This document shows positions 11,507-22,439 of a stretch of 64,000 bases of DNA, piece after piece; within the stretch, counting starts at the first letter, position 1, and each line of letters starts with the position of its first letter. The translations under genes were made by a program, and so were the position numbers. The stretch lies in contig CM051460.1 of NCBI GenBank assembly GCA_028095005.1, forward strand, positions 152,515,461 to 152,579,460, given 5' to 3'. This DNA is from Rhynchospora pubera. Lineage: Eukaryota > Streptophyta > Magnoliopsida > Poales > Cyperaceae. The notes under the pieces were generated by a model, which worked only from the letters and a program-made list of their open reading frames with translations, did no database searches and was not told the DNA's origin.

Positions 11507-12961
11507 TTCTGTTGTGTGATACTTTGAGAGAGAGACGAGCGCAGAGAAGAGTGAAAGGAAATATAGGAAAATTGTACCGATTATCAATTGACCGACTCCA
11601 TGTCAATTTTTAATGATGGGAGTAAGGTTATCCAATAACAATATCTCAATTTTTTAGCATCTTTCTTTCATTATTTTTTTAACTTGATAAATATATATGT
11701 AGTATGTTATTTTTTTAAATAGTTTATATTTTGATATATTGTTTGCATTACAAAACTGATTAATTTTCTTGAATTACATTGATAATATATTTGGATTACG
11801 AAATTTATATGTGAAAATTATTTTCAGATTTCTAACTTATAATGTATAATGTATCTAGTCTTGTGACAGTATTACTTGTTCTGCATTTAAATGAAAAAAA
11901 AAATCAATGTGGATCCCCTTGTTCCGCTTTTTAGTTATTTTGGGCACTTAAATGGTATTGACATGGAACATACATATGCTTCTTTTTCTCCAAAAAAAAA
12001 GTAATAAATAAAATAAATCAGCGCGATTGATGGGGAACTATGTTGCATGGGTAACGGATACGAGTACCGTACCGTACCCGATACGATTTGTATACGGTGT
12101 TACGAAAATTTTCAAAAATCTCCGGTACGTTTTCTAAGATATGTATAAATTATTTGAACATTTTATTGATCTATAATTATATTATATTATAAAATATAAT
12201 GTGTATAACATAATTTTGTTTAGTTAAGACTTAAATTTACATAAATAAATGACATAAACACTAATATCAACACATTGACTGTTGACCTTTGACCATTGAC
12301 CGTATTGGTACGACGGATACGGTAGGTACGAGTACAGCTGATGTTCCAAAGTACCGGGGTAACCTAGATGGGGAAAAACACAATTATCAATCGTTTTTGC
12401 CATGCAATAGTAAATAACTAAATAAGGCCGTTCTGCCAGTGCCTGTGTATCGGGGGCATTGTTCTGCCACAGCGCTCTCAGAGATTTCTAAATAATTTTA
12501 AGGGCTTGTACTGCTGTAGAGCTATTTCAAAATTTCAAGTTATTCATAGGTTATAGGCCCCTTTGGAGATTTTCAAATTACCACTTGATTCTATGCTTGT
12601 CTTGAAAATCGAATGCTGGATAGGAATTTCTCTCCACTCATACTGCTTCTGGATATCTAATATGCTATAACCTGACATTTTCATTTTAAGATTATTAGTA
12701 TTTACACATTCTGCAGTCTAGATGTTTGATGAAATGCTATGCATCATTAACTGATAATACCAACAATCCTGACTCTAAAAGATTTGAGGTCATTGATCAG
12801 TAATATTTATTGACCGGTACTTTTGAAATTGAAATCTCTTTAGTCTTGATTGCATAACTTACAATCAATCAAAAATAGAACAAATAATTTTCCTGTATAA
12901 TGTGCTTAAATGTATATCCTTGATTACTTGAGCAGGAGACGGTTGCACCCGTGCATCCTCT
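11507..12961. other. Spacer between copies 2 and 3
   Basis: AT-rich spacer holding the promoter of copy 2 and the 3' region of copy 3. It contains a probable degraded element at about 12,040-12,372 (listed separately). No other supported feature. Confidence 0.5.
12040..12372. mobile_element. Probable degraded TIR element (CTATGTTGC...GATACG family)
   Basis: A GC-richer left part with repeated 'ggatacg'/'gtaccgtacc' words and a right part with 'ggtacgacggatacgg' read as loosely inverted arms around an AT-rich core. A related end, on the opposite strand, occurs at about 51,710-51,790 (ending ...gagtaacatag). No clear target duplication. I assign only the type. Confidence 0.4.
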
Positions 12962-15900
12962 TCACTTTGCAAATAGCACCTCTATATCCTCCAAGCTCCT
13001 TCCTTTGGTCTCTGGCAAACAGAAGTAAATGAAAACCCAACTCATTGCCGCAATGCCAGCATACAAGAAGAAACTCCCAGCCACAGTAATGGCTTGATAA
13101 AGAGAAATGAAAGTCATTGTCACGACCCCGCTTATAATTCGATTCATTGCCGTGCCGAGGCTAGCACCCTGGCCTCTTATCCTTAGTGGCAATATCTCTG
13201 AGCTATAGACCCATGCAAGTGGGCCCAATCCGATTGAGAAACTCATGACAAATGCCACGGCTGCCAGAATGCAAACCACACCAACCCATGAAAAATCCTC
13301 TTCATGAGTCCATTCAATTATTTCGATCCCGAGGCCTAAAACTATGAGAGAGATAATCATCCCACCTACACTTACAAGGAAGAGGAACCTCCGGCCGAGC
13401 CGGTCTGATGTGAATGTCGCAACCAAGATGGACCCAACCTTGGCCACACCAATCAAAATTGTGGCCCCTAACAACTGTGTGTCGGTCTTGAGACCGGCCT
13501 TCTCAAGCACTCGTGGAGTGTACAGAACCACGGAGTCAATGCCTGATGCCTGCTGGAAGAACTGCAGAATAAGCACTGTGGCGATGATTCGCTTCACCGC
13601 CGGTGTCGATCTGATGAACATATCCTTCCACACATTCTCTTCATTTTTCTCAGTTTTGGGTACCTCCACAACATCTCCATTGATTTCTAATGGTATACCA
13701 ACAGCATCCTTTATATCTTGTAGCCGTGCCTCAGCTTCCTCTGGTGAATCAGAGGTTTTAACAAGCACACTTCTGGCCTCACCGAGACGACCTTTCATGA
13801 CAAGCCACCGGGGTGACTCCGGCATGAAAAGTACGCCACATGCAAAAAAAGCAGGAGGAATGGCAGCAATACCTGTTAAAGCCCATAAGAAGCAAATAAA
13901 AATCAAGCCTTCCATCAAGTTTAGAGGCAGATATTGGGTTTAAAATTGGCATGCTTCTGCAATCATTAATTTGTCCTACAAAGTTCTGCCATTATGAAAC
14001 TAATGCATTTACCAATCACCCCAATCAGGTGAATAAGACTGTTTTCTCTTGTGGATCCTTTGTTCATTTAATCATTTTTAACTCAATTATAATGACAATC
14101 AAAGAGTCAAATAATACAAATGTTCAGGTTCCATTCATTTTAAGGTTTTTGGGGTCCTCTTTGATACCATGGTCAAATTTGATCTAACTAAAGACTAAGG
14201 TTGATATAAACACAAGATTTCATCAAATCTCACTAACTTAACATGGTACCAAGTAATAAGTTCGGGTTTTGAATTTGACAGGTTTCCCCATATTACCAAA
14301 ACCTTTTGAATTATCATTTCATATGTGAATACATCATGTGAAACTTTATGCACTAGATTGTTAATGAGTAAAAAGATTATAAATCCCAGTATATACCAAA
14401 CATGAGGCGCCAGCCAAGGTTGATTGGAAAACCCGAGAAGGCCAGGTTGGACACATAGCTTAGCAAGACACCAGAGTTTATGAACACCTCGGGCAGAGAT
14501 GATAAAAAACCACGCATGGAGGCTGGGGATATCTCAGAGGTGTATACTGGCGCAATCATCAATGCATAACCCATGGCCATGCCAGCAACAAACCGACCAG
14601 TCTAAGGTAGAAAAAATGAATAGAAGAAAGATTAGTACCTTAGATAACTGTATGTTATTAGCAAATTGCATGGCTTTTTTCCAGTATGCAATTAGCAAAT
14701 ACTGGTACATATCAGCAATTTCTGAATCATGAAGTTGGATCAGACTTTCTTCTTTTGGTGAGGTTTTCTTTGTTTGTTGGTACCATGCACACCACAGAAT
14801 CCATATCTGCTGCCATTATTGAGATTCCAGAAGTTGAATCTGATTTGATTTAATCTTGACTATCCAATGACAGGAACGGGTTTTAATCTGATTTATTTAC
14901 TGATTTTTAATCTTGACTAACCATAACAAATAGTCTTAACACCAGAAGTACTTCCTTGCAGCTTTAAGAAATGCTCTTAGTAAAAAAGAGAAAAACTAAC
15001 AGCTAGAATGAAAATAAGAGTACCATGAGAATGGCGAAGTTGGTGGCAAAGCTCATGATCACAGCTCCAACAAAGAAGATAATCGAGGCAAGAATTATTG
15101 TGGCACGACGGCCAATCCAGTCAGAAGTATAACCGGCAGCCAGAGACCCAGCAAGAGAATAAACATTGATTACACCAGATAATATTTCGATTTGTGTATC
15201 AGTAATTCCAAGATCTTCTTGCATATATTTCTGGGCCCCACTCATCACCGCAACATCTGAATACTCAAAAGAAAAATATCTGAACTGAGGCCCGTTTTTT
15301 AAATTATGCACAGGTTGATAGAGAAGTTTTCAGGATTTTGTCACAAATTGAGTGAATTCTCAGAGTTGAATTTATGATGTTTTAAAGTTACAGCATTTGG
15401 CATAGGGTCCTTTTACATTTTTATAAACTAGACACAAAATTCTAGTTCCATAAAGATGTAATTGAATTACTTTTGATTTGGCATCATTGGTAATGATCTT
15501 GAAATGTAAGATACTGACTAGGATAGGCACTTGAATTGTGGTCAGAAGAGGATGTTTAAGGCAAATGCCAAACAAAGACAAGAATGAACAGAAAGTAGAG
15601 AGGGTAGCAAACAAAATCCTTAGCACGACCATTTAATCGTCAAGTGTATTATTGCAATATGGATTACAATTAGGTGCCCCACGGAATCGGATCCTCTGGT
15701 CGTTTTTAGATCTGAGCCGTCTGATTTAATCTTAATGGCTATGGATGCCCCGTGCTAGTACTACGATTGATAGGCCCGAAAAAATCTTAACCGTTGAGAT
15801 TAAATCGGACGGTCCAAATCGAAAAACGACCAGAGGATCCGACTCGGGTGCCCCACACCCAAAAAAAATTAGATGGACATACACCAGGTCCACCACAGTT

Positions 15901-16376
15901 TCCAATTCAACATTTTCTGTATTTTCAGCATTGATTCCCACAGTTCCATTTACTTTTCCAAAAAAGAGAACCCACAATGATCGGTTTATCCATTTTTTTA
16001 TATTTCCTTCTTTCTTTTTTACTTATTTTATTTCTAGAGCGCATTTCTCTCTATGTTTATCAAATGAATATATTCAATTGTAGTTGTTTAATTAGAGCAC
16101 TCTTCACAAAATAGTTGGAAAATAATTGTGGTCATTGACTCCTAATTCCTATACCAGATAATCCAGTGTGGATATGGCCAGTACCAAAATGGAAGTGGTA
16201 CACTGGTTACAGTATTTGCTCAAAATGAAGTTAAAGAGAAACTTACGGTACCCCATGAGAATGGTGGTCATGGAAGCAAGTACACCACATCCCAATGCAT
16301 ACTTGTTTTTCTTAGGCCTCTCTTGCTTGGTTGCAAGAAGAGGCTCCCTCGCTGCCTCTATCTTCTCCTCTTCCAT
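12962..16376 (-). CDS. PLT: Polyol transporter-like MFS sugar porter, copy 3 (492 aa, 4 exons)
   Basis: Sugar porter, sister of copy 2. Exons 16376-16247, 15256-15024, 14601-14397, 13872-12962 have exactly the same lengths as copy 2 (130, 233, 205, 911 bp) and give 492 aa. Introns are GT-AG; intron 2 has an atypical GTACTC donor. Motifs: SDWIGRR, TGRFVAG (Thr where copy 2 has Val), SEISPASMRG, PESPRW, QQASGIDS in TM7 (the classic hexose/polyol-binding pair QQ is present), SDRLGRR, TM10 GPLAWVYSSE, PETKGRS near the C-terminus ending LFAK. TM1 reads GYHVAVMSG, with His44 in place of Asp. Intron 1 carries a 165-bp foldback MITE. Of the three copies it keeps the most canonical pore residues apart from TM1. 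Likely plasma-membrane sugar-alcohol or monosaccharide carrier. Confidence 0.95.
15683..15847. mobile_element. Mutator-type MITE in intron 1 of transporter copy 3
   Basis: Foldback element: the ends GGAATCGGATCC and, read inward from the right, CCGAGTCGGATCC continue as a long imperfect stem (CTCTGGTCGTTTTT on both arms). It is flanked by a perfect 9-bp direct repeat gtgccccac (15674-15682 and 15848-15856), the duplication size of Mutator-like elements. The homologous intron of copy 2 (about 10,900-11,230) has no such insert, so it arrived after those copies split. Confidence 0.82.
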
Positions 16377-16831
16377 TTCTCACCAAAAGAGAGTGTGGTG
16401 AGATTTTTTTTTTTCCCTTTTTTTTTTTGGAGGGAATTGGGGGAGTGGAACAAGGAAGAGAGACAAGAAAAAAATTGAAGGCTTTGGGTTTGGTTAGGTA
16501 GCCCTAGTAAGTACTTAGCCGGCTTTCTGGTCAGAAATTTCCCAAATTACGTCAGTTGGGATGACTTAGATCTTCTAATTGAATGGGTGTACCACATGAA
16601 TTCAGTAGAATAATTAGATATTTTATGTAGCAAGAAAATTTATTTGAAAAAAGTCTGCCACATGAAGAGAATCTTAGTTATGAGATATTTATAATTCTCC
16701 ATTGCCTCTGTTTTGTGTTTTGTTTGAGTGGTTTTTTTTTTTTGTCGTTACTTTGATCATCCGTTTAAAAATATATACTTTGATATTTGTGTACATGTTT
16801 ATTTATTGTTTGTTTGTCCATATTAAATACA
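16377..16831. other. Upstream region of transporter copy 3
   Basis: Contains T-rich tracts close to the start codon (16,404-16,430, pyrimidine-rich on the plus strand) and otherwise AT-rich sequence. Probably includes the promoter; no specific site can be assigned. Confidence 0.45.
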
Positions 16832-17024
16832 GTCTAAAGTCTTAAGACTTTTTTATCCCAAACAAGTTGGGGTAGGCTAGAAATGACACCCCGACCCTGA
16901 TCATTTCTTGTATATATGACTAAGTTTTTACGCTGGCTCGTCAAGCCTATCGCAAGCATGCGGGCTTGAACCCTGGACCTCTTAGAAGAGAGCCAAGTGC
17001 TCTTACCGCCTGAGCTACTAGACC
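16832..17024 (-). mobile_element. Full-length tRNA-derived SINE
   Basis: Read on the minus strand it begins GGTCTAGTAGCTCAGG, with box A TAGCTCAGGCGG (complement of 17007-17018) and box B GGTTCAAGCCC (complement of about 16962-16972), the internal RNA polymerase III promoter. A tRNA-unrelated body follows, ending in the CAACTTGTTTGGGAT domain and a short tail near 16,832. Very similar to the truncated copy at 8,021-8,196. No clean target duplication was found, so the 5' edge may extend a few bases beyond 17,024. Not a functional tRNA: no anticodon arm or acceptor pairing is visible. Confidence 0.85.
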
Positions 17025-20000
17025 ACATGCTTGCATAGGGTACATGTATTTTGTCATCTAGAACAATTTGAATTACTATTACCCTCAGATCAATTATTAT
17101 TGATGTAACACTCACGTATAAAATTTTGCAACAATTATTGCAGTCGGCCTAAGAATGGAAAGAAGATGACTGCAGCAGCTTGTCAGGATCTACTGGTGTA
17201 GGATAAACGCAGTTTCTAGATTTTTACGGATCGCACAAATCTCGACGGATTTGATATTAATCACGAGACATTCATCATTGATCGGACAATCACGGATAAA
17301 AAACAGCATCGTAGGTTTTAAAAAAAAATCTGAAGAGAATTTCGATTCGTGTTTCAATTGTATCAGCTCATCTGCCTTTTGTGACATTAGATTTGAAATT
17401 TTTTTTGTAAGATTTGTTACATTAGATTAAAAACTTTAAGAAGTGATCAAATATTCTTGATTGACTCGCAAGTCGAATGATGGCCGTCTCATTTGATTGT
17501 TCCGAACTCGTGACATGTTGTATCTAAAATTGCTATATGCGCACGAAAGAACTGGCCCATATAAAAATAAGAATTTTTGGGCTCAACGGAACTTAAAAAT
17601 TTAAAATTTGGGCCAGTCTTTGAGGTCTCTCTCTTTTCAAAAAAAAATAAAAAAAAAATGAAAATTGACTGTATGCAGTTTTGCCGTTCTTTGTCATTGA
17701 TAAACACAAAGTGAACACATAAAATAGACAAGTTGAACATATATAGTGATCAAAGTGATTACATACAAACAAATAAGTCCAATTACCGTCATCTGTAGTT
17801 TTGAAATTGGTTCGCGTCATCTATTCCATTGCCATCGGTCCATCAGTGCTCTCTCATGTATTTACTATTGGAAATCGATTATTGTCATCGATAATTTTAC
17901 CATCGCGCGTCATCGCTGAGACGCTCCCTTCAACGAGCGCTCGATGGTCCCTCACCCATCATACTTTATTTCGCACTAAATGTTCAGTTGGATAAGTATA
18001 AATGTTCAGTTAGTTGCAATAAAAAATATAAATGTTATAAGCAAGAATATTTATTTTATTAAGTATAAATGTTCAATTAGGTAAGTGCAACAAATGTTCA
18101 GTTAGTTGCAATAAAAAACATAAATGTAATAAGCAAAATTGTTTATTTGGATAAGTATAAATATTTAGTTTAGTAAGTACAAATGTTCAGGTTATTATAT
18201 ATAAATGTTCAGTTTATTAAGTATTACTTTTCAATTTTCTTAATAGGTGCAATGACAAGCGAAGGGGTCACGAACTGGAAAAAAATACATGAAAAAATTA
18301 GAAGGGGTCATGAACCGATTTGGTTCAAATAAAAATTTTTCTGACTATGCCCCTAGTGTGTCTCTCTCCAAGACAGATGCGCGATTCTATATAATAAAAC
18401 TATTAGTTGACGCATTTAATTTAACACTTTTGATTATTAAACTGAACACATTTGATTATTAAACTGAACATCTGTAATAAAGCTAGTCACACAAGACTCG
18501 TGCGCTAGCGCCCTCCGTTTAGCGATGGGGCGCTTTTTAGCGATGATACTTATCATTTCACTTTACTATTCACTATCCAACTAATAACCATCCACGCCAT
18601 CCATCTAGAGAGCGCCCCTCACCCTCATCCTATCTCTAGTGCTCACCACTCATTTTCCTCTGATTTCACCCCTAACACACAATGTTATTTATCTCCCTCA
18701 CTCTATTTCTTTCATATCCTTCTTTCTGCCCTTTTAATTGCTCTATTCTCTCCCCTCGATGCCTTCCAATCTCTCCATCTCTCTTCTCTCATCTCTTTGC
18801 CTTTCTTCCTTCTTGATTTTTTTTTTCTTTATCATTCTCACTATCCCTTCCCCTTCCTTTCTTGTATTATGTCCTTAGTTTTCTTCAAAATTTTATATTT
18901 AGATCCTCTGTTTTATTTCTAAAGTTGTTATAATAAGAGAGTAACTAATAAACGTAAATATTAAGTTAGTTTTAATAAGAAATTATTTTATAAGTATATT
19001 TATTAAATATAACAAGAGATCATATTGTTAGCATAAATGTTCAGTTCATTATAATAAGTGATTATCTTGTATGCCTGTTAGAGATAACAAAGGATCATCT
19101 TTTCAATATAAATGTTCAATTTGTGGTAACAAGTGATTATCTTATTAGTGTCATTATTAAATATAATAAGTGATCATCTTGTAAGTGTAACCATTTAGTT
19201 AGTTGTAATAAGAAATTATCTTAATATTAGTATAGCTATTATATTTTATCTATAAGAGAGCGGAGGTGGAAGAAAAAAAAAAGAAGTGGGAATAGAGTCG
19301 AGATGAGTGAAGAAGATGAAAAAGATGAGAGTGAAGGAGAAAAGTGCATCACGAAAGAGATACATAAGAGAAAAGAGGCAGATGAGAGACCTAAAGAGAT
19401 ATGAAGAGGAAGAGCGTGCTAGGAGGGGAGGGGATGGGAGAGAAGAGAAGAGAGCTTTTTATTTTTTTTTTGGAAAGGATCAGATGAAGGAAATTAGTAA
19501 ATATGTCGTTGGATGGCAAAAATACGGACGATGTATATCATCCCCGCTCTCTCCTCCCTTTCACTCTACCTCCAGCCCCTAGTGCTCCCTCCATCCCTCT
19601 CACTCTATGTCCGACGCCTATTGCTTTCTCTCTTTTCTCTCGTCCTAATCTCTTCTCTCTCATTCCCTCCGTACTCAGTTACTATGCTCTTCCTTTCTCA
19701 ATCAACGACAACATTTCACCCTTCCTTCGATTTTTCCCCTCATCTTCCTTCTCTTCTGCTCTATTCACACTCTTTCAATGTTGCTTATGCTATTTTTTTC
19801 TCAAGATATTTGTTCAAATTATTTTTTATTTTATTCACTTCATTTCAATTTATTTGTTCACTTTATCTAGTTCTTTGTTCAACTTGTTGTTATAAATGTT
19901 CAACATGATTTTCAAGTTATTTATTGTATTTGTTCAACTTATTTAGTATATATGTTCACATTATTTATTATATTTTTTCGACTTATGTTTTATCAATTTT

Positions 20001-20170
20001 ATCTTATTGTTAGTTTGTTTAATTTATTTGTAGTATATTAGTTCAAATTATTTTTAAATTATATTTATTCACTTGTTAGCATATATGTTTGCTTTGTTCA
20101 TTTATATGTTCAACTTGTTTTCTTATTATATGTATTTGTTCACTTTATTCATTTATGTGTTCACTTTGTG
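17025..20170. repeat. Degenerate repeat region with 'AAATGTTCAGTT' words and purine/pyrimidine tracts
   Basis: Between about 17,980 and 18,240 and again at about 18,950-19,220 the words 'ataaatgttcagtt' and 'gcaataaa' or 'taataag' recur at irregular spacing; 19,860-20,170 repeats 'tatatgttcaactt'. Between them lie a purine-rich run (19,265-19,460) and a pyrimidine-rich run (19,545-19,760). Open frames here are low complexity. It looks like an old, diverged repeat array, but I cannot name it. Confidence 0.5.
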
Positions 20171-21479
20171 TTTATTTAGTTGAACTATTTGTAAGTTTAA
20201 GAGAAATCAAACTATAGTGAGGGTTTAGAGGTGAGGAGGAGAGATGGGAAGCAAGAGAAAGAAGGCAGAGACGAGGGAAGAAAGGCGAAGATAGAGGGAC
20301 GTGGCCACGTGGGAGGGAGGGAGGGAGGCATAGACAAAGGGCAGGATGGGAACGCGAAGGGCAAAGAAGGTAGGCGAACTGGTGAAGGGAGGGAACGAGA
20401 AGAGAGCATTTCCGTTTTTGGCAGGGAAAGATTTGCGAAAATTTGGTGGTGATGGTATTTTCGGTAATTGCAGTTATCACTTATCAGTCCCTATTTTTTA
20501 TTATTATTTTTTTTTTCTAGAAAGACTTGGCAGAGCGGTTAGGTTTCCATTGACCATCATCAGTCTAATCCATAGGAGTTGCAAAGAAAGATGCACCGAT
20601 CACTTTTTTCTTTCTTTCTCTGTTTCTTTTTTTCCAAATTAAAGTAGAACCAATTTTGGAAACTACTTAGGCATGCCTAAAGAGACCAAAAATGAAGTGA
20701 AATACGAGGCAAGTTCTAATTGTCTACTGTTTGTGGAAATGCAAGGAGACCTCTTGTACAAGGCAAATTAAGGTGACGCTGCTATGATATATGCTGCTTT
20801 CATGTGTATGAAATTCTTATACTTCTTTCCCCATACTAGGCATGGGCAACAAGATGCATAGATATGGTGTCTAATCTTTTAAAAAGTGAAGATATCCCCA
20901 ACCCAATTACTAATCGAGTACAAGATGGCTATGTTTTCTTGAAAAGGATATTAGGCCATTCCATTAATAAATAAATACAAATATGTTTATATATTTTTCC
21001 GAGTAGAACATAGATATGGAATAATAATCAAAGCGGTGCGGCTTCAAGTGTTTCCTTATCCTACCAACAATTTATAACAGATAGCACATGGCTGCAAATC
21101 TCAAAGATGTATGATATCGGAGATAGCACTTTCAAATGGGCAGTGATGTGATCATACAGCAGGCCACTTTCTCATTAATTTGATGATGCGTATTCAAACA
21201 TAAATAGTCAACTATCTTAATTGAAGAGATAGCAGGTTTTAGACTGTTTTTTCAAGATAAATATCGGTGAAGCACTCGAACTTATTTTGAAATTAAATAT
21301 CACAAATGAATCATCTGCTTTGTCTTTTTATTTTTGAACTTTCTCAAAAATTTTGAATTTTTTAGCTAATTTTTTAATGTGAATTTGGATAAGAAAGAGT
21401 GATCTCTGTTGGAGATGAAAAGAACAATCGGATAGAACGGTAATGGTGTGGCCAGAATTTAGGAAAGGAAAAACAAATG
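20171..21479. other. Purine-rich tract then AT-rich DNA, no gene seen
   Basis: 20,215-20,430 is strongly purine-biased (GGAGG, GAAGG, AGAGG words), giving a low-complexity Arg/Glu/Gly frame. The rest to 21,479 is AT-rich with no supported feature. Confidence 0.5.
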
Positions 21480-21717
21480 CTATCATTAGCAGCAGCTAAT
21501 TAAAGAAATCACATCTTTAATTAGCTGCGATTGTCCTTACTAAATGCTGCTGAAGACCTCTATTTTTAGCACCGGTTAATAAGAAAAACCGGTTGGTAGG
21601 TATTCTCCTTATTAACCGGTGCTAAGGATCAGATCAGAAAATTTCGAAATTGTCACTGACTATTTTTAAAAACAATTTTCTTAAAAACAGTTGTTAAAAA
21701 TCTTTTTTGTTCTAGTG
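21480..21717. mobile_element. CACTA element remnant (one terminus)
   Basis: The right edge reads, on the minus strand, CACTAGAACAAAAAAG, a CACTA-type terminus ending at 21,717. Just inside are two perfect palindromes typical of CACTA subterminal repeats: gcagctaattaaaga with its complement (about 21,491-21,527) and tagcaccggttaataag with its complement (about 21,568-21,624). No matching left terminus was found, so the element seems truncated or rearranged. Confidence 0.65.
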
Positions 21718-22046
21718 AAACACTCAGTATAAACTTCCTATCAAAATTTTATAGAAAATAAATATTTCTATCTTATTAATATTGAATACGATAATGTTGA
21801 ACAATGATCTTAGTATAATTGCAGTATAAACCTTTTGCCTTGTTTCAAGATGCAGAAATACTAACTTTTGAATATGTAGAACACGAACCCGAGTGGCTTT
21901 CATAATAGTTTCCATTAGTATAATAAGGACGTTTTTTTAAATAATAAAGCGGGGTGATAAGAATCATTTCCAAGATTCATCATCCCCATCATCCCCAGTG
22001 GGAATACATTTTAATTTTTTTTTTTTTTTTTTGGAATATTTTTTAT

Positions 22047-22182
22047 CCCCACTATTTCTCTCCCTCCCATTTTTTTCTATTTTGGTCCCCACTATTGCTC
22101 TCCCTTCCATCCTTTCTATTTTTGGTCCCCACTATTTCTCTTTTTTTTATCCTTTCATATTTCGGTTCCCACTATTTCTCTC
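22047..22182. repeat. 40-bp tandem repeat, about 3.4 units
   Basis: CCCCACTATTTCTCTC-type units begin at 22,047, 22,087, 22,127 and 22,167, giving an exact 40-bp period with a pyrimidine-rich body ending TTTTGGT. Non-coding. Confidence 0.8.
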
Positions 22183-22439
22183 GTTAAAGTCAATAATATC
22201 ATACACCAGTGTATGCACAAGATTTAGTTCACACAATCAACACACAAGTTGTGCTAATCACTGAACTATAACAATTACTCATATTAACTACAACAGTTAG
22301 TATCCAAATTACAACAATTATTTATATTAACTACTTTAGCTACATATATAACTTCAACAGATACATATTTTAACTTCAACAGTTACAAATATAACTTCAA
22401 CAGTACACATATAACTTCAAAAGTTATATATATTAACTT

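Noticed and set aside
16950..17024. tRNA gene on the minus strand
   Set aside because: Box A and box B are present, but there is no anticodon arm or acceptor-stem pairing, and the sequence continues into a SINE body also found truncated at 8,021-8,196.
19307..20480. Several open frames rich in Arg/Lys or Ser/Leu
   Set aside because: Low-complexity purine or pyrimidine tracts read in different frames; no recognisable protein.
20528..20552. tRNA-like 'ggcagagcggttagg'
   Set aside because: Only a box A-like word; no box B or foldable cloverleaf follows.
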